A stretch of 64,000 nucleotides of DNA from VFZN01 sp963709325 (GCA_963709325.1 CAVPVV010000003.1:1302001-1366000); one strand, 5' to 3'; numbered from the stretch's first letter, positions 52,274 through 62,253 are shown. Notes: generated from the letters alone by a model not told the origin. A program made the numbers and translations.

Positions 52274-53671
52274 ATGGCGGCCATGCCAGAGCCAGCCCCT
52301 CGATCGTCGTCGGTCTCGAGCGCGGCTCGCCGCCAATGGGAACGCGCCGAGGACTACGTCCAGAGCCACATGACGTGGAACCGCATCTATCGCGCCGTCA
52401 GCTACGTGCGATCGGCGCTCTGGATCGTGCCGCTCCTCGCGCTCTTCCTCGTGATGGTCGTGTCTCCGCCGCTCCGGTGGCTCGATCACTGGCTCGGGTG
52501 GCGGCTCACCGGGCTGAGCGTGGACGGCGCGCAGGCGCTGTATCAGACCGTCATCACGCTGACGCTTTCTTTCCTGGTCTTCACCTTCGGCTCACTTCTG
52601 ATCGCGGTGCAGATCGCTGGTGGTCAGCTGACACCCCGCATCATCGCCACGACGCTGCTGCGCGACAACGTCGTTCGCTACAGCGTCGGGCTGTTCGTGT
52701 TCGCCTTGATCTTTGCCGTCACCGGCCTGAACCGGTTGGTCGAGCCCGTGCCGCAGCTCGGGGTCCTCATGGCCGGAACGCTCGGACTCGCGTCGCTGGC
52801 GACGTTCCTGTTCCTGATCGACTACGCCGCCCGCCTCCTCCGGCCGGTCACGATCGTATCGCGCATCGGCGACGAGTCCCTGGCCGTGGTCAAGGCGGTG
52901 TATCCGCGCCTGTTCGCATCGGAAGACGACGAATCGGGCGGCGCGGCGGTGCTGCCCGAGAGACCCTCGCGCGTGCTCCTTCACCAGGGCCGCTCCGAGA
53001 GCGTCCTCGCCCTCGACATCGCCACGCTGATCGCCGAAGCCCGCCGGACCGGCGGCATCGTCGAGTTCGTGCCGCAGGTCGGTGACTTCGTCGCGACCGA
53101 GGAGCCGCTCTTCGTGCTGCACGGGGGCGCCGACCGGATCGAGGACCAGGCGCTGCGCAGTGCCGTGGCATTCGGTCCCGAACGCACGCTCGAACAGGAC
53201 CCAATCTTCGGGTTTCGGATCCTCGTCGACATCGCGCTCAAGGCGCTGTCTCCGGCGATCAACGATCCGACCACCGGCGTCCTGGCACTGGATCAGATTC
53301 AGCGCCTGCTGCGCGCCGTCGGCAAGCGCCACCTGCAGGGTGAGGTCGTCGCAGATCGCGATGGCGAGCCGCGGGTGATCTGGCGCACGCCAGACTGGGA
53401 GGACTTCGTCCACCTGGCGTGCCACGAGATCCGCATCTGCGGCGGCAACAACGCGCAGATCGCGCGGCGCCTGCGCGCGATGCTCGAGGCGCTGATGGCC
53501 TCGCTTCCCGCCTCGCGGCATGCCGCACTGGTCCAGGAGCGCGACCTGCTGGATCGGACTATCGCCGCGCACTTCCCGCTCGCGGCCGACCTCGCCCTGG
53601 TCAGCGTCGCCGATTCGCAAGGACTCGGCAGCGGCACGCGTACCACTCGGCCTCGCGAGGGACGGCCCTAG
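52274..53671 (+). CDS. DUF2254 membrane protein
   Basis: An N-terminal soluble helix (RQWERAEDYVQ) precedes four membrane segments (about residues 45-200: LWIVPLLALFLVMVVSP, ITLTLSFLVFTFGSLLIAVQIA, VRYSVGLFVFALIFAVTG, GVLMAGTLGLASLATFLFLI) and a cytosolic domain with DIALKALSPAINDPTTG, the characteristic DUF2254 motif. Start is ATG 52274 (or 52283). Role unknown. A hairpin and AAGGC array follow. Confidence 0.88.
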   Translation: MAAMPEPAPRSSSVSSAARRQWERAEDYVQSHMTWNRIYRAVSYVRSALWIVPLLALFLVMVVSPPLRWLDHWLGWRLTGLSVDGAQALYQTVITLTLSFLVFTFGSLLIAVQIAGGQLTPRIIATTLLRDNVVRYSVGLFVFALIFAVTGLNRLVEPVPQLGVLMAGTLGLASLATFLFLIDYAARLLRPVTIVSRIGDESLAVVKAVYPRLFASEDDESGGAAVLPERPSRVLLHQGRSESVLALDIATLIAEARRTGGIVEFVPQVGDFVATEEPLFVLHGGADRIEDQALRSAVAFGPERTLEQDPIFGFRILVDIALKALSPAINDPTTGVLALDQIQRLLRAVGKRHLQGEVVADRDGEPRVIWRTPDWEDFVHLACHEIRICGGNNAQIARRLRAMLEALMASLPASRHAALVQERDLLDRTIAAHFPLAADLALVSVADSQGLGSGTRTTRPREGRP

Positions 53672-53673
53672 GC

Positions 53674-53698
53674 GGGCTGCTGTAAAAGCCAGCAGCCC
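53674..53698 (+). terminator. GC hairpin after the DUF2254 gene
   Basis: GGGCTGCT and AGCAGCCC form an 8-bp stem with loop GTAAAAGCC, two bases past the stop. Directly followed by AAGGC heptads, as after the DUF481 gene. Confidence 0.45.
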
Positions 53699-53699
53699 G

Positions 53700-53801
53700 A
53701 AGGCAGAAGGCAGAAGGCAGAAGGCAAAACACAAACTCTCCCAGGATTCGCACTCCCTGTGCGCTCTCCTTCTGCCTTGTGCCTTCTGCCTTTTGCCTTG
53801 T
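53700..53801. repeat. Inverted pair of AAGGC heptad arrays in a 329-base gap
   Basis: The left array is AAGGC followed by three AGAAGGC (53700-53725); the right array is GCCTTGT, GCCTTCT, GCCTTTT, GCCTTGT (53774-53801). The two are complementary and could fold as a stem with a loop of about 48 bases. The rest of the gap up to 54000 shows no other clear feature except GGAG before the next gene. Confidence 0.85.
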
Positions 53802-54000
53802 CGAGCGCCCGACGGTCCGGGGGACCCCCGGCCCGCCGGAGTGGTGCAATCGATCGGAATCGCGACCCGAGTGCCTGGTCGTCGCAAGTTGCTGTCCTCG
53901 CTGGGATTGACGGCCGCGCCAAGCTCGTTACCGATCGGCATCGCTTGTGCAGCTGGTCCCTACCGCAAGACCTTCGTCAACAGGTCTTCTGGAGATGCCC

Positions 54001-54876
54001 ATGGCGCCTGCCAAACTCACCGTCTACTGTGCCGCTCTCGCCGCCTGCATCCTCCTGGCCGCGGGCGCTGCCGCCCAGCCGTCCACTCAGACCAGCACCA
54101 CAAAAGGGGTCGGCACCGTCAGCACGGAGCAGATCAAAGGCGAAGTCGTGGAGGTCGAGGGCAACGGCCTCCTGGTCAGGCTCGCCTCCGGTGATCTGAA
54201 GACGTTCAATGTGCCCGAAGCACGAAAGTTCCTCATCGACGGCAAGGAACTGTCGGTGCACGACCTCAAGCCGGGCACCTCGCTCACGGCGACGGTGAAG
54301 ACGACCACCACGCCGGTCACCGTTCGTACGCGAGCGGTGCAGAACGGCAAGGTCTGGTTCGTTTCGGCGCCGACCGTGATCCTCACGCTCCCCAACGGCG
54401 AGAACAAGCAATACGTGGTGGGTGATGACGTCACGTTCACGCTGAATGGGAAGCCCGCTACCGTGTTCCAGCTGAAGAAGGGCATGGTGGTTTCTGCCCA
54501 AAAAATCGTCGAGGCTCCCGACGTCGAGATCACGACGGCGACGACAGTCGTGGGGCAGGCACCCGCGGCCCCGGCGGCCGCGCTCCCGGCGACTGCACCG
54601 GCCCCGGCCGCGCCAGCCGCTCCGGCACGCAGCGGTGCAGCCGCGGGTGGTGGTACGGCCGCGGGGACGGCTTCGGCCGGAGCGCCTGCGCCGGCGCCGG
54701 CACCCGAGGCAGCCGCGCCCGCCGCAACGGCGCAACCAGCCCCACCGGCGCAACCAGCACCGGCGCAACCCGCCGCACCTGAGATCGCGGGCGGCACGAA
54801 CTGGATGTTGTGGGGCGGGCTCCTCGTCCTCGTCATCATCGTGTTCTTCGTGTATCGCAGCACGAAGTCAGCCTAG
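54001..54876 (+). CDS. Exported, C-terminally anchored Pro/Ala-rich protein
   Basis: About 291 residues: signal peptide (cut after GAAAQ), a beta-rich region of about 150 residues with VSTEQIKGEVVEVEGNGLLVRLASGDLK, a long Ala/Pro linker and a final membrane helix WMLWGGLLVLVIIVFFVYRS. The beta-rich region resembles the module seen at 40002. ATG 54001 is set by GGAG about eight bases upstream; an in-frame ATG at 53995 is close. Function unknown. Confidence 0.75.
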   Translation: MAPAKLTVYCAALAACILLAAGAAAQPSTQTSTTKGVGTVSTEQIKGEVVEVEGNGLLVRLASGDLKTFNVPEARKFLIDGKELSVHDLKPGTSLTATVKTTTTPVTVRTRAVQNGKVWFVSAPTVILTLPNGENKQYVVGDDVTFTLNGKPATVFQLKKGMVVSAQKIVEAPDVEITTATTVVGQAPAAPAAALPATAPAPAAPAAPARSGAAAGGGTAAGTASAGAPAPAPAPEAAAPAATAQPAPPAQPAPAQPAAPEIAGGTNWMLWGGLLVLVIIVFFVYRSTKSA

Positions 54877-54880
54877 GCGC

Positions 54881-55738
54881 ATGAGCAGTCCCGTTCCCGG
54901 GTTGGGACCGGCCCTGCCGCCACTGGCCGTCGCGGCCGTGTTCACCGTGATGTTCGCGCTGGGACTGGGCATCGTCCCAGGCGAGCTCTGGTCGATACGG
55001 TCGCGCCCCGGCCTCCTGGCCCGCAGCCTCTTCTCGGTGCTGGTCGCAGTACCGGTGATCGCGGTCACGCTGGTGCAGGTGTTCGATCTGCCACGATTCA
55101 CCGAGATCGGACTGGTTCTGATGTCCATCTCCCCAGGCGCGCCGGTCGCCCTGAAACGATCCCTCGACGCCGGTGGGCACCGCGCGTTCGCCCCGGCACT
55201 ACAACTGGTGATCGCCCTGTTCGCGGTGGTTTCGCTACCGATCTCAATTGCCGTGCTCAACCGCTTCTACGAAGGACAGGCGTGGGTCCACCCGGTGTCG
55301 GTGGCGCGGCAGGTATTCGTCGCGCAACTGCTCCCATTGAGCCTTGGCATGTCGTTCCGGTCCTTCTATCCAACGCGGGCCATCTGGTTAGAACCCCGAC
55401 TGGGCAGGTTCGGGATGGGCCTGCTTCTCACGGTGGCCCTCCTCATCGTCATCGCCGTCGCGCCTGCCGTGCTCGGCACCGGCGTACGGCTCGCCGTGGC
55501 GAGCGCGCTGGTCACGGCGCTGGCGTTGGCGGCCGGGCATCTGCTCGGCGGCCCCGAGCCGGCCACCAGGATGGCCGTGGCCATCAGCAGCGCGGCGCGG
55601 AATCCGGGCCTGGCTCTGCTCGTGGTCGCGCTCAATCCGGTGCCGCCAGCGGTCGGCGCCGCGGTGATGACGTATTTCCTTGCCTCGGCCCTCACAATCG
55701 CGCCGTATGTGCTCTGGCAGCGACCTCAGCGATCATGA
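54881..55738 (+). CDS. Bile acid:sodium symporter (BASS)-family transporter-like protein
   Basis: Nine to ten predicted helices with two related halves, starting at ATG 54881 five bases after the previous stop. FTVMFALGLGIVPGE, FTEIGLVLMSISPGAPVALK and AVAISSAARNPGLALLVVAL match the BASS family, which transports organic acids with sodium; the conserved GAP/ARNPG segments form the cation site. The stop overlaps the carbonic-anhydrase ATG (ATGA), so a role in inorganic-carbon uptake is a reasonable hypothesis, not shown. Confidence 0.82.
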   Translation: MSSPVPGLGPALPPLAVAAVFTVMFALGLGIVPGELWSIRSRPGLLARSLFSVLVAVPVIAVTLVQVFDLPRFTEIGLVLMSISPGAPVALKRSLDAGGHRAFAPALQLVIALFAVVSLPISIAVLNRFYEGQAWVHPVSVARQVFVAQLLPLSLGMSFRSFYPTRAIWLEPRLGRFGMGLLLTVALLIVIAVAPAVLGTGVRLAVASALVTALALAAGHLLGGPEPATRMAVAISSAARNPGLALLVVALNPVPPAVGAAVMTYFLASALTIAPYVLWQRPQRS

Positions 55739-56355
55739 GCGCTCCCCACACCGAGATTGACGGCATGACCGCGGACGACGCGCTCGCGCGACTGAAGGAG
55801 GGCAACGAGCGGTTTATAGGGGGCGCGGTCCGGTTCCAGACCGTGCAGAAGGAAATCCTGGCCGCGCTCACGAGGGGCCAGCGTCCGTACGCCACCATCA
55901 TCGGCTGTAGCGATTCGCGCGTCCCGCCCGAGCTCGTCTTCGACGCCGGCTTCGGCGAGCTGTTCGTGATTCGCATCGCCGGCAACGTCATCGGTCCGGC
56001 AGTCATGGGGAGCATCCAGTATGCGGCGGTCCACCTGAAGACACCGCTGTTCGTCGTCATGGGGCACGAGGGGTGTGGCGCAGTGCAGGCAGCGCTCGCC
56101 GCGCGCAACGAGGGGGCTGTGCAGCCCTCGCGCATTGCGTTGCTGCTCGACTGGATCGTCCCGGGGCTCGCTGGCGTCGATCCCGGGCTTACCGCCAGGG
56201 AGCAGATGTCGTCGGCCGTCGAAGCCAACGTGCGATGGTCAATGCACCAGCTACTCGATACCCCCGAAGGGCAGGCGCGGATGGCCGAAGGGGTGTTGAA
56301 GCTCGTGGGAGCGGTATACGAGCTGGAGACGGGCCGCGTTCGGTTCCTGGAGTGA
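55735..56355 (+). CDS. Beta-class carbonic anhydrase
   Basis: Interconverts CO2 and bicarbonate. The zinc ligands are Cys58 in GCSDSRVP (with Asp60 and Arg62 of the dyad), His111 and Cys114 in GHEGCG. The length, 206 residues, is normal, and no leader is evident. Its ATG overlaps the BASS-type gene, indicating joint expression. Confidence 0.95.
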   Translation: MSAPHTEIDGMTADDALARLKEGNERFIGGAVRFQTVQKEILAALTRGQRPYATIIGCSDSRVPPELVFDAGFGELFVIRIAGNVIGPAVMGSIQYAAVHLKTPLFVVMGHEGCGAVQAALAARNEGAVQPSRIALLLDWIVPGLAGVDPGLTAREQMSSAVEANVRWSMHQLLDTPEGQARMAEGVLKLVGAVYELETGRVRFLE

Positions 56356-56476
56356 AACGCTTCGTTCAACGATCATCGGCTCGACTATTCTTAAGGGTCG
56401 CCAGGCGCAACGGCGCCACATTGCCTTCTTCGCCCCGTTCGATGCGGGGCTCGGAGATCGAGCACAGGAGACGAAC

Positions 56477-57652
56477 GTGAAGAGGATGTCCGACGGAGTG
56501 AAGACTGCGGCTCTCGCGATTCTGGCGTTCACCGCCGCGTGCAGCGAGCCACCCCCGGCGGCCCCGCCTCCGCCTCCCGAGGTGCTCGTCGCCGATGTCG
56601 TCCAGCGTGACGTGCCGGTGTATCTCGAGCTGGTCGGCCAGACGCAGGGCTACCAGGATGTCGAGATTCGCGCTCGCGTCGAGGGCTACCTCACGAACGT
56701 GGCCTTTCAGGAGGGCTCGCTGGTGCGGAAGGGCGACCTGCTCTACGAGATCGATCGCAAGCCGCTCGAAGCCATCCTCGCGCAGGCGAGGGCCGACCAG
56801 GCCACCGCAGAGGCCCGGCTGGCGAAGGCCAACAACGACGTCGCCCGGTATCGGCCGCTCGTGACGAAGCAGGCCGTGAGTCAGCGGGAGCTCGATGACG
56901 CCGTGGCGCAGCAAGAGGCGGCAAGCTCGCAGGTGGATGCCGCCAAGGCCGCGGTCGAGAAATCGACGCTCGATCTGAGCTACACGCGCATTACCTCGCC
57001 CATCAGCGGGCTGGTCGGGACGACGCTCGTCAAGGCCGGGAACCTGGTGGGACGCGGCGAGAGCACGCTGCTGACGACGATTTCCCAGATCGACCCGGCG
57101 CTGTTCCGCGTCGGCGTAACCGAGGCCGACTACCTGCGGGTGGCGCGGCGGCTGCAGGAGAGCGGTAAGGCCGGAGGCAAGCAGGGCAACATCCAGCTCA
57201 CGCTGGCCGATGGCAGCATCTATCCGCACACCGGCAGGGTGAACGTCGTCGATCGGGCGGTGGATCCGACCACCGGCACCCTTGGCATTCAGCTGCTCTA
57301 CCCCAATCCCCAACTGCTCCTGCGTCCCGGCCAGTACGGTCGTGCGCGCCTGCTCCTCGACAACAAGCCCGGTGCGCTCCTCGTGCAGCAGCGAGCGGTC
57401 CAGGAGCTGCAGAACCTGTACAGCGTCGCGGTGGTCGATGGCAGCGGCAAAGTGGCGTTCCGCAACGTCAAGGTGGGCCCGCGCGTCGACTCGCTGTGGG
57501 TGATCGAAGAAGGACTGACGGCCAGCGACAAGGTGGTGGTCGAGGGCCTGCAACGCATCCAGGACGGAATGACCGTCACGGCCAAGCCGGCGCCTCCGGT
57601 GCCGGTGCCGGCGAAGACGGAAGCCGTAACCACCGCCGGCGAGGTGAAGTAA
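56477..57652 (+). CDS. RND efflux periplasmic adaptor (membrane fusion protein)
   Basis: A lipoprotein signal (LAFTAACSE) and the adaptor layout: lipoyl halves (VEGYLTNVAFQEGSLVRKGDLLYEID and TRITSPISGLVGTTLVKAGNLVG) around a coiled-coil hairpin of about 80 residues, then a beta-barrel and membrane-proximal domain. Comparable to AcrA/MexA. GTG start with AGGAG upstream. First gene of a three-gene operon with pump and outer-membrane channel. Confidence 0.94.
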   Translation: MKRMSDGVKTAALAILAFTAACSEPPPAAPPPPPEVLVADVVQRDVPVYLELVGQTQGYQDVEIRARVEGYLTNVAFQEGSLVRKGDLLYEIDRKPLEAILAQARADQATAEARLAKANNDVARYRPLVTKQAVSQRELDDAVAQQEAASSQVDAAKAAVEKSTLDLSYTRITSPISGLVGTTLVKAGNLVGRGESTLLTTISQIDPALFRVGVTEADYLRVARRLQESGKAGGKQGNIQLTLADGSIYPHTGRVNVVDRAVDPTTGTLGIQLLYPNPQLLLRPGQYGRARLLLDNKPGALLVQQRAVQELQNLYSVAVVDGSGKVAFRNVKVGPRVDSLWVIEEGLTASDKVVVEGLQRIQDGMTVTAKPAPPVPVPAKTEAVTTAGEVK

Positions 57653-57655
57653 GCC

Positions 57656-60600
57656 ATGGCTCGTTTCTTCGTCAACCGGCCGATCGTCGCGATCGTGATC
57701 TCGATCGTGACGGTGCTGCTCGGCGCCGTCGCGATGCAAGGGCTGCCGATTGCCCAGTATCCCGAGATCGTCCCGCCGATGGTGCAGGTCACCACCACCT
57801 TCATCGGCGCCAGTTCGACCGACGTCGAGGCTTCGGTCGCTACGCCGCTCGAGCAGCAGATCAACGGCGTCGAGCAGATGATCTACATGAAGTCCACCAA
57901 CGCCAACGACGGCACCCTGACCCTCAAAGTGTCGTTCGAGGTGGGCTCGAACCTGGACATGGACAACGTGCTCACGCAGAACCGCGTGTCACAGGCCCAG
58001 CCCCAGATGCCGCAGTCGGTGAAGAACTACGGCGTCTCGGTGAAGAAAGCCCTGGCGTTTCCGCTCCTGGTGATCTCGATCAAGTCGCCGAACGGCACCT
58101 ACGACAGCAGCTTCCTATCCAACTACACCACCATCAACATCAACGACGCCATCGCCCGCATCCAGGGGGTCGGCCAGATCAACCTGTTCGGCGGCAGCGA
58201 CTACGCGATGCGCGTGTGGCTCCGGCCCGACGTCATCGGGCGGCTCGGGCTGACGATTCCTGAGATCGCCAACGCCATCTCGGCGCAGAACCAGTTGAGC
58301 CCGGCCGGCCAGATCGGCGGGCCGCCCGCCGCGTCCGGCACCGAGTACACCTACACGGTCCGCACCCAGGGTCGCCTTCTCAACGAAGAGGAGTTCGGCA
58401 ACATTCTGGTGCGGACAACGCCGCAGGGCGAAGTGCGGTTGCGGGACGTGGCCCGGCTCGAACTGGGCACGATGCTCTACAACGCCGTCGGCCGCCATGA
58501 CGGCAAGCCATCGGCGGTCATCGCGGTCTTCCAGATTCCGGGCACCAACGCCCTCGACGTCGCCAACCGCATCAAGGCGCAGATGGAAGAGCTCAAGAAG
58601 CGCTTCCCGCGCGACATGGAATATGTGGTGTCGCTGGACACCACCCTGCCCGTCACCGAGGGCATCAACGAGATCGTCCACACGCTGTTCGAAGCGGTGG
58701 GGCTCGTCATCATTGTCGTCTTCGTGTTCCTGCAGAACTGGCGCGCGACGCTGATCCCGCTCATGACCGTGCCGGTCTCGCTGGTCGGCGCGTTCATCTT
58801 CTTCCCGATGCTCGGGTTCTCGATCAACGTGCTCTCGCTGCTCGGCCTCGTGCTGGCGATCGGCATCGTCGTGGACGATGCGATCGTGGTGGTGGAAGCG
58901 GTGATGCACCACATCGAGCACGGCATGGAGCCGAAGGAAGCGACCATCAAGGCGATGGAGGAAGTGTCGGGCCCGGTGGTGGCCATCGGCCTCATCCTGG
59001 CCGCGGTGTTCGTCCCGGTCGGCTTCATGGGCGGCATCAGCGGCCTGCTCTATCAGCAGTTCGCCATCACCATCGCCTTGTCGGTGCTGCTGTCGGTCGT
59101 CAACGCGCTGACGCTCAGCCCCGCGCTCGCGGGCTTGCTGCTGAAGCCGGTGAACCCCAACAAGAAGAGCATCCTGACCCCCTTCTACAACGGGTTCAAC
59201 AAGGTGTTCGGCTGGACGACGGATCGCTACGTGAGCTTCGCCGGCATCTTCGTCCGGAAGATGTTTCGTGGCCTGGTGTTGATGGGCGTGCTCATCTACT
59301 TGATCGTGATGCTCGTGCAACGGATTCCGGGCGGGTTCGTTCCAGAGGAGGACCAGGGCTACCTCCTGATCAACGCGCTGCTGCCCGACGCGGCGTCGCT
59401 CGAGCGCACCGACGCCGTGATGAAGAAGGTCGAGAAGATCCTCGAAGAGCACGAGGCCGTCGAGGGCTTCAACACCATCAGTGGCTTCTCGCTGATTACC
59501 GGCGCCTACTCCTCGAACATGGGTTTCTTCTTCGTCCAGCTGAAGCCGTGGGAGGAGCGTCACAGCCCCGAGTTGGTGTCGTTCGGGGTGATCAACGCGC
59601 TCAATCGTGCCTTCGCCCAGCAGATACCGGAGGCGGGTGTCATTGCCTTCGGACCGCCAGCCATCCCGGGCCTCGGCACCGGCTCCGGGTTCACGATGCA
59701 GTTGCAGGACCGCAGCGGCGGCTCGCCCGAGTACCTGGCGCAGCAGACCCAGCGCTTCATCGAGGCGGCGAGGAAGCGGCCCGAGATCGGCCGCATCGGC
59801 TCGCTCTACCGATCGAGCGTTCCGCAGATCTACGCGGACATCGACCGCAGCAAGGTGATGCGAGCCGGTGTGCCGCTGAACGACGTCAACACCACGCTCG
59901 GGGCGCTGCTCGGCAGCTCCTACATCAACGACTTCAACCGCTTCGGCCGCGTCTACAAGGTCTACGTGCAGGCGGAGCCGGAGTTCCGGCGGGATCCGAA
60001 ACAGATCGGGCTCTTCTTCGTGAAGAACAAGGACGGCGGCATGGTGCCGCTCGACACGCTGGTGACCACGCGGCCGACCCAGGGGCCCGAGTTCACGAAC
60101 CGATTCAACCTGTTCCGATCGGCGGAGCTGACCGGCGTGCCGGCCGCGGGCTATTCGTCCACCCAGGCGCTCGACGCACTCGAGGCCACGGCGCGCGAGG
60201 TGCTGCCACCGGACATGAGCTTCGACTGGGCCGACATGTCGTTCCAGGAACGGCGCGCTCCGGGCGTGGCCACGGTATTCGCGCTGGCCATCTTCCTGGT
60301 GTTTCTCATCCTGGCGGCGCAGTACGAGAGCTGGGGATTGCCCTTCAGCGTGCTCCTGGGCACGCCGTTCGCGGTGTTCGGCGCCTATCTGGGCCTCTAC
60401 CTGGCGCGCACCTTCATGGGCCCGAGCTACGTGAACAACGTGTTCGCGCAGATCGGCCTCATCATGCTCATCGGGCTGGCCGCGAAGAACGCCATCCTCA
60501 TCGTCGAATTCGCGAAGGTGGAGTTCGACAAGGGCACCCCGCTCGTCGAAGCCGCGCTGCTGGCTGCGAAGCTCCGCTTCCGGCCGATCCTGATGACCGC

Positions 60601-60841
60601 GTTCGCCTTCATCCTTGGCGTGGTGCCGCTACTGACCGCCGCGGGCGCCGGCGCGGAGGGGCGCAAGGTGATGGGCATGGCCGTCTTTGCCGGCATGCTC
60701 GTCGCAACGATTCTCGGCGTGATCCTGATCCCGATGCTCTACGTGCTGGTGATGAAGGTCACCGGCGCGGCCCGCCAGGCGCCGATCCCAAGCGCCGCGG
60801 TGCCGCCTGCGATGGTGCCCGAGCACGGGGGAGGGCACTGA
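57656..60841 (+). CDS. RND multidrug efflux pump, HAE1 type
   Basis: The inner-membrane proton-driven pump of 1061 residues, AcrB/MexB-like. The start MARFFVNRPIVAIVISIVTVLLGAVA is diagnostic. Transmembrane helix 4 has the proton-relay aspartates in GIVVDDAIVVVEAV, and helix 10 has the matching lysine in GLAAKNAILIVEFA. Four bases separate it from the adaptor gene, and it ends directly before the channel ATG. Confidence 0.96.
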   Translation: MARFFVNRPIVAIVISIVTVLLGAVAMQGLPIAQYPEIVPPMVQVTTTFIGASSTDVEASVATPLEQQINGVEQMIYMKSTNANDGTLTLKVSFEVGSNLDMDNVLTQNRVSQAQPQMPQSVKNYGVSVKKALAFPLLVISIKSPNGTYDSSFLSNYTTININDAIARIQGVGQINLFGGSDYAMRVWLRPDVIGRLGLTIPEIANAISAQNQLSPAGQIGGPPAASGTEYTYTVRTQGRLLNEEEFGNILVRTTPQGEVRLRDVARLELGTMLYNAVGRHDGKPSAVIAVFQIPGTNALDVANRIKAQMEELKKRFPRDMEYVVSLDTTLPVTEGINEIVHTLFEAVGLVIIVVFVFLQNWRATLIPLMTVPVSLVGAFIFFPMLGFSINVLSLLGLVLAIGIVVDDAIVVVEAVMHHIEHGMEPKEATIKAMEEVSGPVVAIGLILAAVFVPVGFMGGISGLLYQQFAITIALSVLLSVVNALTLSPALAGLLLKPVNPNKKSILTPFYNGFNKVFGWTTDRYVSFAGIFVRKMFRGLVLMGVLIYLIVMLVQRIPGGFVPEEDQGYLLINALLPDAASLERTDAVMKKVEKILEEHEAVEGFNTISGFSLITGAYSSNMGFFFVQLKPWEERHSPELVSFGVINALNRAFAQQIPEAGVIAFGPPAIPGLGTGSGFTMQLQDRSGGSPEYLAQQTQRFIEAARKRPEIGRIGSLYRSSVPQIYADIDRSKVMRAGVPLNDVNTTLGALLGSSYINDFNRFGRVYKVYVQAEPEFRRDPKQIGLFFVKNKDGGMVPLDTLVTTRPTQGPEFTNRFNLFRSAELTGVPAAGYSSTQALDALEATAREVLPPDMSFDWADMSFQERRAPGVATVFALAIFLVFLILAAQYESWGLPFSVLLGTPFAVFGAYLGLYLARTFMGPSYVNNVFAQIGLIMLIGLAAKNAILIVEFAKVEFDKGTPLVEAALLAAKLRFRPILMTAFAFILGVVPLLTAAGAGAEGRKVMGMAVFAGMLVATILGVILIPMLYVLVMKVTGAARQAPIPSAAVPPAMVPEHGGGH

Positions 60842-62248
60842 ATGACTCGCCGATCTCTCCGCGGGCTCGTCCTCGCCGTCGCCGTCTCCACCGCTGTGGC
60901 CGGCTGCACTGTCGGTCCCGATTACGAGCGGCCGCAGGTCCTCACCCCGGACACGTTCCGGTTCGTGGATTCGCCCGGCACCGCGCAGACCATCGCCGAT
61001 ACGCCGGCGTTCACCGTGTTCGGCGATCAGGCGCTCCAGTCGCTTCTCAAGGACGCGATCACCAGCAATCTCGACCTGCAGGTCGCGCTCGCGCGGATCG
61101 AGGAAGCGCGGGCCCGTGCCGGGATCGCCAAGTCGTACTACTACCCACAGGTCGACGGCACGGTCGGCGCCGGGTGGCGGGGATCCAGCAGCGACAAGCC
61201 CGAGGGCCAAGAGTCGGTCACTGAGAACGCCGCCTACGGCTTCCAGCTCTCGTGGGAGATCGATCTCTTCGGAAAGCTTCGGCGTCAGCGCGAGTCTGCC
61301 CTGGCACTCGCGCTGGCCGCCGAGGAGAACCGCAAGGCGATTCTCGTCACGCTGATGGCAGACGTGGCGTCGAACTACTTCCTGCTGCGCGAGCTCGATC
61401 TGCAGCTCGATATCTCGCGCCGCACGCTCGCAGTCAACGACGAGACCGTCACCTACTTCCGCAACCGGTTGGACGGCGGGGTCTCGAACCGGCTCGAAGT
61501 GGATCGCATCGTCGCCAACCGCGCACAGACGGCGGCGACGATTCCCGATCTCGAGCGGCAGCGGTCGTACGCGGAGAACTGGCTGTCGTTCCTGCTCGGC
61601 AAGGCGCCGGGACCGATTACCCGCGAGGCGCTGACGTTGGCCGATACCCTGCCGCCTCCCGTGCCGACGGGCCTGCCGACGGAGATTCTCCAGCGGCGGC
61701 CGGACGTCACCGCGGCCGAACAGCTCCTGGTCTCGGCCAACGCCGACATCGGCGTGGCCAAGGCGCTGTTCTTCCCAACCATCAGCCTGACCGGGTTCCT
61801 GGGCGGCGTGAACGGCGACCTCACCAGCTTCCTGGGAGGCGGCGGCGCCGTGTGGTCGCTGACGCCCAACCTGTTCCAGCCGATCTTCAATGCCGGGCGT
61901 CTGAAGCAGAACGTGAGGGTGACTCAGGCCCGCTTCGACGCAGCCGTCGCCGAGTACCGGAAGTCGGCGCTGAACGCCTATCGCGAAGTGTCGAACGCCA
62001 TCGTCACGATCCAGAAGCTGGCCGAAGTGCGCGCGCAGCAGCAAATCGGCGTCGAGGCGCTGACCGACGCCGCCGATCTCGCCCGGGGCCGGTACGATTC
62101 GGGGCTGGCAAGCTACATCGAAATCTTGACCGCCGATCAGGACCTGTTCGCCAGGGAGCAGCTCCTGGCCCAGACGCTCGGCGCCGAGTTCCGCGCTCGG
62201 GCCGAGTTGTATCGGGCGCTTGGCGGTGGGTGGCAGGGGCAGCCGTAA
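60842..62248 (+). CDS. RND efflux outer-membrane channel (TolC/OprM family)
   Basis: A lipoprotein signal (VAGCTVGPDYERP) and the NodT/OprM pattern, including AYGFQLSWEIDLFGKLRRQ and RRPDVTAAEQLLVSANADIGVAKALFFP. The 468 residues are normal length for the family. The ATG abuts the TGA of the pump gene. The downstream leader contains an AAGGC heptad array and a short hairpin. Confidence 0.94.
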   Translation: MTRRSLRGLVLAVAVSTAVAGCTVGPDYERPQVLTPDTFRFVDSPGTAQTIADTPAFTVFGDQALQSLLKDAITSNLDLQVALARIEEARARAGIAKSYYYPQVDGTVGAGWRGSSSDKPEGQESVTENAAYGFQLSWEIDLFGKLRRQRESALALALAAEENRKAILVTLMADVASNYFLLRELDLQLDISRRTLAVNDETVTYFRNRLDGGVSNRLEVDRIVANRAQTAATIPDLERQRSYAENWLSFLLGKAPGPITREALTLADTLPPPVPTGLPTEILQRRPDVTAAEQLLVSANADIGVAKALFFPTISLTGFLGGVNGDLTSFLGGGGAVWSLTPNLFQPIFNAGRLKQNVRVTQARFDAAVAEYRKSALNAYREVSNAIVTIQKLAEVRAQQQIGVEALTDAADLARGRYDSGLASYIEILTADQDLFAREQLLAQTLGAEFRARAELYRALGGGWQGQP

Positions 62249-62253
62249 AAGAC

